This document shows positions 55,413 to 64,000 of a stretch of DNA of 64,000 nt, in pieces. Under the pieces are notes generated by a model. That model was not told the DNA's origin, did not search any database, and saw only the letters and a list, made by a program, of their open reading frames with translations. This DNA is from Hydractinia symbiolongicarpus (lineage: Eukaryota; Cnidaria; Hydrozoa; Anthoathecata; Hydractiniidae). Location of the stretch: NCBI RefSeq assembly GCF_029227915.1, contig NC_079877.1:11221351-11285350 (forward strand), written 5' to 3'. Each line of letters starts with the position of its first letter. Within the stretch, counting starts at the first letter, position 1. Both the position numbers and the translations under genes were made by a program.

Positions 55413-56392
55413 GAATTTCCGCTCGCTACCAAAATATTTGATGACAACTTGCTAAGTCGTTGTGTTATCGTGCCAAACATTCGAAGAGGTTTGGTGAATG
55501 AAGCTCTGAAGATAAACCACACAAGTGACATTATATCTTACAACAAACGCAAACAAAACGAAACGTGTCATAATAAACTCACATTTTAAAAGAAATTGCT
55601 AACAAAAAATACAGCCTATCATTCATGGTTGAAAGTCTTGCGATTGAAACGTTTATGGTCTTAAACGGCATTTAGTTGACAAAAAATCAAAATTTTGATG
55701 TGACCATCATTTTCAGCATAGTTGTTTTATTAAACTACTTTATTTGTCGAAAATAAAGTAGTTTTAATTTTTGGACAAATTTTGGCCTCAAATGACATTT
55801 AGGTGACAAAAAATAAAACTTTTGTATCATCATCATTTTCAGCATACTTTATTTGTTAACTGTGCCAATTTTTGTCTAAAATAAAGTAGTTTAAATTTTT
55901 GGACAAATTTTGGATTCAAATGACATTTAGGTGACAAAAAATCAAAATTTTGATCTCACCATCATTTTCAGCATACTTTATTTGTTTACTGTGCCAAATT
56001 TTGTTGAAAAAAAAGTACTTTTAATTTTTGGACCAATTTTGGCCTAAAATGACATTTAAGGTGGCAAAAAACCAAAACTTTGATGTCACCATCATGTGCA
56101 GCATACTTTTTTTGTTAACTGTGCCAAATTTTGTCGAAAACAAATACCAATTTTGGCCTGAAACGTCATTTAGATGACTTCCCAGTACTTAGGGAGCTTG
56201 GGTACGAAGTTTAAATCTATGACGTTGCAATTGACCATTTGGGACAGGGTTAGTTAATTAGTCAGTTATACCACTACTACCTCCTCTCAGAGGAACGTGA
56301 AATCCAGGGTCGATTTTTTCTCAAAAAATGCTCCAAAATAAAAAAAAACGACGGTTTTAAAGGATTTCCTACGCCTTCCGGCGCGGAAATTC
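55413..56392. mobile_element. MITE-like element with internal minisatellite, copy 2
   Basis: Same ends (GAATTTCCGCTCGC and GGCGCGGAAATTC) and same orientation as 25232-25877. Here the internal unit occurs four times, starting near 55679, 55805, 55933 and 56063 (126-130 bp apart), against two in copy 1. Confidence 0.75.
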
Positions 56393-58654
56393 AATAAGTA
56401 TTAAATTTAGATCGACCAAAACTTTTTTACAGCGATTATCAATAATACATTTTTACGATTTAAGGCCTTTTCGAGCGTTCGTTAAACTATAAAGCGAAAG
56501 ATTTGCGATACAAATATGAATAATTGCCATCACAGGATAACATATAAATTGATATTGATTTTGGTTTAGTTGAAGATTCAAAATTTGTTTAAAATCCGTC
56601 ACCCGCATGTGGCGCATATTTAAGAATTATTTACTATTATGTACACTTGAAAAGCGCTGATATGAAAGGGTGGGACTGGCTCCATTGATGCATTATATTG
56701 TATAAAAAAATGTTATGAGACTAATCTGATTTTATGGAATTGGTGTCAGGAATTTTTTTCAATTTTTTTAAAGGGAATGTTTCTAAGAAATAAAATAGAT
56801 ACAATGCTTTACGAGTGCAGAGGAATAATTGATCAAGGAAAGGAAAAATAATACAAAACATAAAAAAGTCTGGAAGAGAATGTTGCCTCCTTACCTTGTA
56901 GATCTGTGTCTGATATAATGCAGAAATATGATTAGCATAATTCCAAACGAATATAGTGTAATTAAATTAATCCGAAAATGGGTTTTAATTAACCTAAATT
57001 ATTCTACATAAATTACTCCTGTTTTTTAAAAATATTTTATGGTATGTAGTTCCTTATCCTCGTAAGAAAGAGGAAAAAAACATATAGTTTGTTGTTATGG
57101 CTAAATTCCTTAACAACTCGTACATTTTTAGCGACGGTGAAAAGCCGCTCTTTTATTAGGACGACTAAAGCTTAAAAGGACTTCATTGGCATTTGCAACA
57201 AGATTTTCAAAATCTTAATTTTTGACAAGCCAAAATCTCCAAGCAGACGATTCTAATTCAGTGATAGCAAATGTAACAGGAAAGAGGTAGAGAGAGCTTG
57301 GACTTGTAGTTCAAACAAACTTTAAATGCTCCACGATGAATAGAAGACTTTCAAAAGTCCTTCATGAAGAACTGTAGAAAAAGAAAAAGAAATTTTCTTA
57401 TCTTACACTAAATGTATAAGATTTTGTTGATAAGAAGAGAGTAGAGTTTAAATAATCGAGTGCAGCGCTAATTAGAGGGCGGCGCTTATTACGAACTTTA
57501 AACTTCAGGTGTGGCGTTTATTGGAGGGCGGCTTTAATTTGAGGGCGGCGCTAATTAGAGGAAATACAGTAATTAACATCAGATCAAGTGAAAAATGACT
57601 TTAAATAATAAAGATAGGTAAAAAATATACACTGTTTTTATATCTTTAATATTATATTAATGATCTTATTGTGATGTCGCTTCGATGATTACACTGTTTT
57701 ATCAAAAATAATCAAAAGCAAAAAGAAGTTAAAGACGAAGATATTTTTATTTTTATCACTGCACTTTCTAAACTAATTCATGAGTAGAGATAATAAAAAT
57801 AAAGACTCGTTCGATTTGTTGTTAAAAGTTTCCGATCTGTGTATTTATCAAATTTTGCGCTATCTCATTACAACAAACTTCATCGTTCGAAGTTGGATGT
57901 ATGTTGTGAAAGAGCGAACCAGAATACGAGGAAAACATTATTATTGGCTGCGTCTATATAGTTCCACGAAGTATTAATTAAGGTTCCACTACGATTTTAT
58001 GTAAAATATTTTTGGTTATCTTGAGTTAAAGATCTTATTTGTAATGTTTATTAGTAAGTACATCTCAAACTTGCTTCTTTTTTACCCACACAGGCATAAA
58101 ACTTTTTTAAAAATGTTGTTAGGTAGGAATATGGATATTTATTTATGAAACATTTGTTATTTGTGTGTCGTTAGAGTAGTTATTTTATTAGATTTCAGGA
58201 TATAGAAGTTCCTTAATTTTTGCTCTATCGCTTAAAATCTACTTTATCACTGCCACAAAATAGTGTTTTTTCGTCTCTCCTTAAACGGTTTTAAGGATTT
58301 TAATAATGTTTTAAAACTATCAAACTACCGAATACATTTGAGAAAGGATATACAAGTCAAAATTGAAGATAAATTTGCATTCTCTCCCGAGCCACAAGTA
58401 TATTATCGTATGTTTGTAGAACAGGTTAACATATTCAGGTCGGATCCTGTCCATCAACAAAAGGTAAACGGACATGCATATATCTTGGTCCTTGATTACT
58501 GGTGCTTGTCTGAAAAATTTAAAGAAGGTTGTCACCTCTTTTTATAAAAGCTCTATCTCATATTTTTCGTATTTTTATTATGTTAGTGATTTTCCTCATT
58601 GGAGTGAGGTTCGTATATTGATCATAATTCAAACATTTTACCCCTGTGCTACAA
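56393..58654. other. Gene-free stretch with repeat remnants
   Basis: Near 57467-57567 the phrase GAGGGCGGCGCTAATTAGAGG and variants recur three times, probably a degraded transposon end. Frames at 57780-57977 and 58263-58547 (plus) are open but unrecognised. Confidence 0.4.
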
Positions 58655-58800
58655 ACACCCCTTAACGCCCAATGTGTTTCCGAAGCCACACCCCTTAACG
58701 CCCAATGTGTTTCCGAATCCACACCCCTTAACGCCCAATGTGTTTCCGAAGCCACACCCCTTAACGCCCAATGTGTTTCCGAATCCACACCTGTTAACGT
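58655..58800. repeat. 33-bp minisatellite with alternating units
   Basis: Four units of CCCCTTAACGCCCAATGTGT plus TTCCGAAGCCACA, alternating GAAGCC and GAATCC so that the true period is 66. The length is a multiple of three and the minus strand reads SETHWALRGVA/SETHWALRGVD repeatedly, but I see no start context or gene around it. Confidence 0.9.
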
Positions 58801-60281
58801 CCTACAATTTTTTTTCATTTGATATTTTTTTTGTGGTTTGAAGAGGCCCTGTGAAATTTTTTATTTTGTTCCAATCCGTAAAAAAACGTACACCTTTCTA
58901 ATTAGCAGATATCGTTGGTGCAAAAAATCTGTACGGTAAAGAGTTATACTTTCTTCCTCTTTCATGGGTTTTTGGAACTGTTTGGGAGAATTGTTTCCAG
59001 GCAAAAAGAGACAGCAATAATAGGGTGTCTGCTAATTGGAAAGAAAAAAGTTCTAAAAATACTCCTTTCGTGTATAAAAATACGTCCGTTAATTGGTGTG
59101 TGCGCCAAATCTTAGTCCGCTTTTTAGAAAGTTTTTTATGAGAGTTCGACATAAAATCCGTCCGTCAGAGGTCTCCACCAAACTTGACACCAGGAAGTCC
59201 TGGGGACGAGATTGAGGTGTCCACCTTTAGTAGTTTCCGTTAATTAGAGAGAAAACAGTATCTTTCCAAACTAAAAATTCACTAAATTAACGCTATGAAC
59301 TTTGGGGTTCTTTTTCTAATTGGCGCGTCAATAAGTTAATGAATTATGTCGAAAAAAGTTAAAATGCCATTCAAGGTATCAAGATGTAGCCACCATATAG
59401 TAGGATTTTTTTATCACGTGATCAGACAAGTCCAGAGTTACTTTCCAGTTTTATCTCAAAGATTGGGGTCGAGAATGACTTCCTTTTGCACTAAACATTT
59501 CTCTGCATGCGACCCGAAACTTTCTCTTTGCAACTAAAAGTAAAAAAAATCTAGTCCGAAATGTTTGACGTATGCCCTGTATATATTTTTTTCATTTTTT
59601 GCGAGAATTATACTTGGCTAACTTTACGTGTCTCGATTTACCAAACGCATTATATTGTAGCAGTTTCCGGCAAGCATGTGCATGAATAAAATAATATCTC
59701 GAAGCATTTTCGTACCTGAGAAGTTAATTTTAGTTACTTATCAATAGACACAATAAATGGCAAATAACTACCAGAGTCCTCGAGTGTCCACTAAGCAAAC
59801 TTTAAAGGAATACTTGAACAGAATATTACAAGTACTTTTTACATTTATTTAACTTGGCAGAATTGTATACAGGAAAGTTTTGACTTTATGGCCGAGCAGT
59901 GTTTTCATCGTCGCGGTCTGTCGTTTATATTTCTTGCCTGTACCCCATCTCGATACAAGATCAAAACATTACGTCACGCCGCAACTCATCTATAAGAAAA
60001 AAAGTATTTTATTAAGAGGGGAAGTATAGGAACCATTACATACTGCTGTTTGTTTCGAGTTCCCTGTTGTAATGGAATTACACACACGGAAAAAATGGAA
60101 TACGAAGCATTAAGTTATCACAAATAGTAATTATAGACAAATTAATTAGCTAGGATAACGATAATTCTTACAACAGACCTGTCAATTTTTATTTTTTAAA
60201 CAATTATTTTAAGTTATTTGGATCGGGCTTTCTGGGGACTCTAAAGGGAAGGGAGAAAAAGACGACGTAATGCCACAAAAT
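58801..60281. other. Gene-free stretch with transposon-like phrases
   Basis: Between 58895 and 59250, variants of TCCGTTAATTAGAGAG / TCTGCTAATTGGAAAG recur about four times, suggesting an old DNA transposon or satellite. No gene recognised. Confidence 0.4.
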
Positions 60282-60374
60282 CTTGTTTGTTTGTTTGTTT
60301 GTTTGTTTGTTTGTTTGTTTGTTTGTTTGTTTGTTTGTTTGTTTGTTTGTTTGTTTGTTTTTTTGTTTGTTTGT
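60282..60374. repeat. (TTTG)n microsatellite
   Basis: About 22 tetranucleotide units with one T-rich interruption near 60361. The open frames over it (poly-LFVC or poly-KQTN) are artefacts. Confidence 0.95.
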
Positions 60375-61118
60375 CTTGATTGTACGAGGTTTTTTGGAGT
60401 GACAGTAAATTCGGATCGTCGTTTTCTTTCTTACAACCTGCGCTATTTCCCTGGAATCGCAGATTACTCACAGACGATAGTTCTGGACAAAAGTTGTTGT
60501 TTCAGTTTTCTTTGCAAAAATATGAATAATATAAGTAGTATCCATGTCTGATCAACATCAGAGCATCAACACCAAACACATTCCATCCTGTAGTTCTGTC
60601 TCATTTTGTATTTTCGGTATTACGGAAGAAGTAAAATACAAAGGCGATTTTACAACAGTATTGCGAACGATCCGAAAATGAACTCTCTCTCTCTCTCAGA
60701 GGATTGATAAAGAAGGTGAAACAAAAACTACCCAGTATATACACACAAGTGCTGGCAGAGCCATGAAAATACGTAGAGAAAGCATAATTTCTCGGTCGTA
60801 AATATAAGACAACAGAAATTTTTGTATATATTTACGTTTAGAGAATGTCTAATACGCGTTTTTGTTTGTTGCAACTTCCGCTATCATCCTCTCCATACTC
60901 AAGTAATACACACCTTGTTAAGTCAACATTTAATCCAATTACGTCATTATAATGTTTACGCTAAGTCAAACATTAAGTCCCCTGGGCCTATTAAACGTCT
61001 TTAAGAAATCACTATGCAATCCAGCTAGGACAAGGAATAATTTCGTTGAAAGTCATTAGACCTTTCTCGCTAAGTTAAACAATATTATTCCTATGAAAAA
61101 GGTAGATTTATCCAAACC
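60375..61118. other. Gene-free stretch
   Basis: No feature beyond a short CT run near 60686-60698. Confidence 0.4.
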
Positions 61119-62640
61119 TTATAGGTTAAAATAGCGTTTAGTGTTTCTTACGAAACTTGGTAAAGTATCTGATTTTCGAATTTCGATTGGCAAGTTATTA
61201 TAAATCTTTGATCCCATAAATTTAAAACCAAATCTATTTATTTCAAGTCTCACTCTAGGTATTGTCAGTAAGTAATTGTTGTTTCGGGTGTTTCTACTAT
61301 GCGATCCTATCTCAAAGAAATCTTCAAAATTGCTACACACCGCTTTGTCCAAGCATTTTCTGACGAGCATGACAGCATGTTTTTTATCTCATTCATAATC
61401 GGTACTTGACGTTTCTCTGTCACTTTCGCAATTCTTCTATCAAGCGATTAAAGCTTATTTTGCTGGCCGTTGGTAAGATTCAGGTTTGTAGTACAGCAGT
61501 AAAAAGCGTTGGCAGCAGCATTCCGACGTAGATTTCAGTAATGGCATTGTTCGTTAAGTTGGATTTCAATGAGAGTAGTAAACGAAGCTGGGCAGATATT
61601 TTCTTGTGAAGACTTAAAAAGGGATAGTTCATGGACAAAGTCTGGTCAAGAACAGTCCCAAGATATCGATATTTGGTGGTTGCGTTAATTAGTTTTCCGT
61701 TGATTTCCAAGTTCAATGTTAATCTTTTTTTATTTAAATTTTTACGAGTGCCAAATATCATCGATTCGGTTTTTCCAGCCTTCAGATTTAATACAAGTTC
61801 GTTTTCAATGAAGTACTTGTATACGTTTTTAAAATTCAGCGTTGAAGGCGATCCCAAGTTGCTGGCTTGCTTTTCATCCAATGTATTACATGGTATCGTC
61901 CGCAAAGTTTAGTACTCTAGAATGCTTCAAACAATTTTGGAAATCATTGAAGTAAATTAAAAAGAGACAAGGTCCAAGAATCTGTGGTACACCACAAACA
62001 ATGGGGTTGGGCTTAGACCATTGACCATGTACTTTACAAATGTGGGCGCGGTTAAACAAATAGTCTGCAAACCAGTTTAGCGACAAACCTTTTACTCCAT
62101 AACTTCAAAGTTTTGACAGGAGAATGGAGTGGCCTAAAGTATCGAAAGCCTTCGACAGGTCAACGTAAAGCGCACCTGTAAATTCCCTTTGTCCATCTCT
62201 TTCGTGATTTCCTCTGTCAGATAAAGTGTGGCTAATTCGGTAGATCGTTTTTCCCTGTATCCGTATTGGTTAGGTGATAAAAAATCACTTTCTTCAAGAT
62301 AGTTCACAAGTTGAACATAAACAGCTCTTTCCATTATTTTGATATGACTGGTAGGATGGAGATCGGTTGATAATTTGACATTTCGTCCATTTTCTCACCC
62401 TTGTGGAGTGGGATGACTTTCGCTAACTTCCATTCAGTTGGTATGGTGGCTGTCTTTAGCGACAAGTTGATGATGAACGATAAGGGACTTGATAACGCTG
62501 TGACTCCGCCTTTATTGGTGTTCAAATGTTCCTTGATGACGTCATCCACTCGTCCATTCCGAGATGGGTGAGTTGACCAAGTTTTAAGAAATATATCCAA
62601 TTTTAGTTCCGGGTGGTCTTTAATTACCCATGTAGGAGAA
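61119..62640 (-). pseudogene. Broken non-LTR reverse transcriptase (minus strand)
   Basis: In order on the minus strand: WKLAKVIPLHKGEKMDEMSN and YQPISILPVISK (62600-62334), VQLVNYLEESDFLSPNQYGY with EKRSTE (62334-62134), WFADYLFNR, CGVPQILGPCLFLIYFNDFQ and catalytic LNFADDT (62086-61886), ELVLNLKAGKTESM and TTKYRYLGTVLD (61905-61480), then a C-terminal piece with NRFGFKFMGSKIYNNLP (61370-61119). At least four frame breaks. The segment order is complete for RT palm, thumb and C-terminus, but endonuclease and 5' ORF are absent. Better preserved than, and different from, the copy at 48361-49560. Confidence 0.85.
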
Positions 62641-63396
62641 GATGTCAGTTAATTTCACCCGTTTTCAAGTTATTTGGCCACAACTTAAAATGCACAGGTT
62701 TCTTAAATTTTAAAAATGCTATTGACGACAGTCTAAATGCATTGACGTCGTGCTGCAACATCTAAAAATAAGACATAACCTTTTCAGCGGCCTTGGAGGA
62801 AAAGGAAGATATCCACCTTGTCTGTTACACACAAAAAAAAGGAGGTTGCCTATATTATTATAGGGGATAAACCTAAACTTTAAGAAATAAAATTCGAGCT
62901 ACTAAGTTTCGAAATATCTTGGTATAGGTCGCCAGCTAACTCTATACACACATGTTCAATATAATAATAGTACTTCGTGAGGGTGTTATTATATCATTTT
63001 CACACACAAGACCGGACCTATAAATAGAAATGTTTTTTTGTTAAAAGTGCATGATCCTATACATTTTAAAAAATGCTGAGCTCTTATAAATTTTTCCTAA
63101 TTTTGTGCAAATTAAAGACAACGGTAATTTTTTCTCCTGAAAAATAAAATTGAACCAAAGATGTAACAAAACAAACTTTAGTCTTTCTAGGGTTTTCAAC
63201 ATAAGAAAGTAAAATATTCAAATAAGCGCTCAGTTTTTCAAGGTAGTTTTCGAATAAGCGCCCCCCCCCCCCTTTATTAGGTGGGCCCTTATTCAAGGGG
63301 AGCGATAATCAGATCATTACAATGTTGCTTTTCCGCAAAATAATAAACCCCAGGGGGACACAGTCTTTATTATTCTCTATTTTAATATTCTAAAAT
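62641..63396. other. Gene-free stretch
   Basis: Possibly decayed 5' sequence of the adjacent retrotransposon. Near 63255-63305 GCGCCCCC... and GGGCCCTTATTCAAGGGGAG look like a degraded transposon end. No gene. Confidence 0.4.
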
Positions 63397-63591
63397 TTAA
63401 ATACCTTCAGTTGGTAAATATTGTTTTGCTTTCATCGGAACACACTTCGAGCATTGCCATTTTGCCTCTTTGTTATAAACTATTTTGTCACCATTTTTTC
63501 ACATTGGCACCACAAAGAGCACCATGTACATCCTTGGATTTTTTGTAGTACCATAACCAAGGTAGTTTGCAATCACCCTTTAAATGAATTT
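63397..63591 (-). pseudogene. Possible terminal exon with a one-base frame break
   Basis: After acceptor TGTCTTTTCAG the frame reads IHLKGDCKLPWLWYYKKSK and DVHGALCGANVKKW, then a stop. Immediately after an A6 run the +1 frame continues NGDKIVYNKEAKWQCSKC to a stop at 63397. The Cys/Trp composition looks like a real extracellular domain, but I do not recognise it. The break is either a pseudogene lesion or a homopolymer base-call error. A donor-like CCAAG/GTGAGT at 63965 could belong to an upstream exon crossing the window edge. Confidence 0.35.
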
Positions 63592-64000
63592 CTGAAAAGA
63601 CAGGCGTGTTTCATCTATTTCCTGTATTGTGTCCTGGCCTATGTTGTCCTTTTATATAACTGAACACCTGTTTTCGTCAGAACGAGGGTGACAGATTGTA
63701 CTAAATTTATTCTTTGCTAAATTGGAGTTAATGTTTTGACCATTCAATTCATAATTTATCTTTGCATAAATATAAAAAATAATGATAAAATACACAATGT
63801 ATGGTACATGCTTGATGCACAGTCTGTGTTTTGTTCACATATCAAACGTTGTTTATATTTCAATGTCTAACAACAAGAGGTTAATATAATCATTTAAAAT
63901 ATTTATGGTAGAAACACATGTTTCTAATCTCAGCAATAACACTACACGGTGTACAGCAATACTCACCTTGGCTTCCAGGGGATTAGAAGATCTGTCTATC

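Noticed and set aside
60241-60551. Open frames over the TTTG repeat
   Set aside because: Open only because a tetranucleotide repeat without stops runs in all frames.
1-64000. CRISPR arrays, operons, bacterial genes
   Set aside because: Introns, splice signals, SINEs and metazoan domains show nuclear animal DNA; tandem repeats present have no spacer structure.

Overview
The window looks like AT-rich, intron-rich animal DNA, most likely from a cnidarian and probably a hydrozoan. The reasons are GT-AG gene structures with short exons, ShK domains, a one-repeat neurexin-like receptor, a Ly6/three-finger gene, and abundant Helitron, tRNA-SINE, TTAA-flanked MITE and non-LTR remnants. The species assignment is inference. 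All gene models were spliced by eye from splice-site phase and domain continuity.

Layout. (1) 954-7637 (+): a six-exon neurexin-like membrane protein (signal peptide, LamG, EGF, LamG, TM, cytoplasmic tail ending in a PDZ-type motif). (2) 7638-10066: transposon-rich gap with a reverse Helitron and a tRNA-derived SINE. (3) 10067-24121 (-): the standout locus. Four constant exons encode a chromodomain plus a disordered linker. They are followed by 13 tandem terminal exons, each with an acceptor, its own pair of zinc fingers, a tail usually carrying a SUMO-type motif, and a stop codon. Every junction is phase 0, so each terminal exon can be joined singly to the constant part. The intron after the last constant exon holds a motif that is the reverse complement of a motif repeated just upstream of most terminal exons. 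This is the docking-site/selector layout known from mutually exclusive splicing of insect Dscam. (4) 24122-30217: repeats only (MITE with an internal minisatellite, SINE fragment, Helitron 5' end). (5) 30218-33160 (+): a three-exon GPI-anchored Ly6/uPAR-type protein. (6) 35670-41440 (-): a 14-exon secreted zinc metallopeptidase with two ShK domains, a Pro/Thr-rich linker and an F5/8-type-C (discoidin) domain, behind a TATA box. (7) 41500-52600: two SINE-type elements, a TTAA-flanked MITE, a broken reverse transcriptase and a tiny Helitron. (8) 52677-53288 (-): a divergent bHLH factor. (9) 53289-64000: second copies of both MITE families, a 33-bp minisatellite, a broken reverse transcriptase on the minus strand, and a possible gene fragment at the right edge.

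The genes do not form a pathway. The neurexin-like, Ly6 and metallopeptidase genes act at the cell surface or outside the cell; the chromodomain-zinc-finger and bHLH genes are nuclear. The most promising undescribed system is locus (3): one chromatin-reader module offered a menu of 13 DNA-binding tails, apparently chosen by competing RNA base-pairing.
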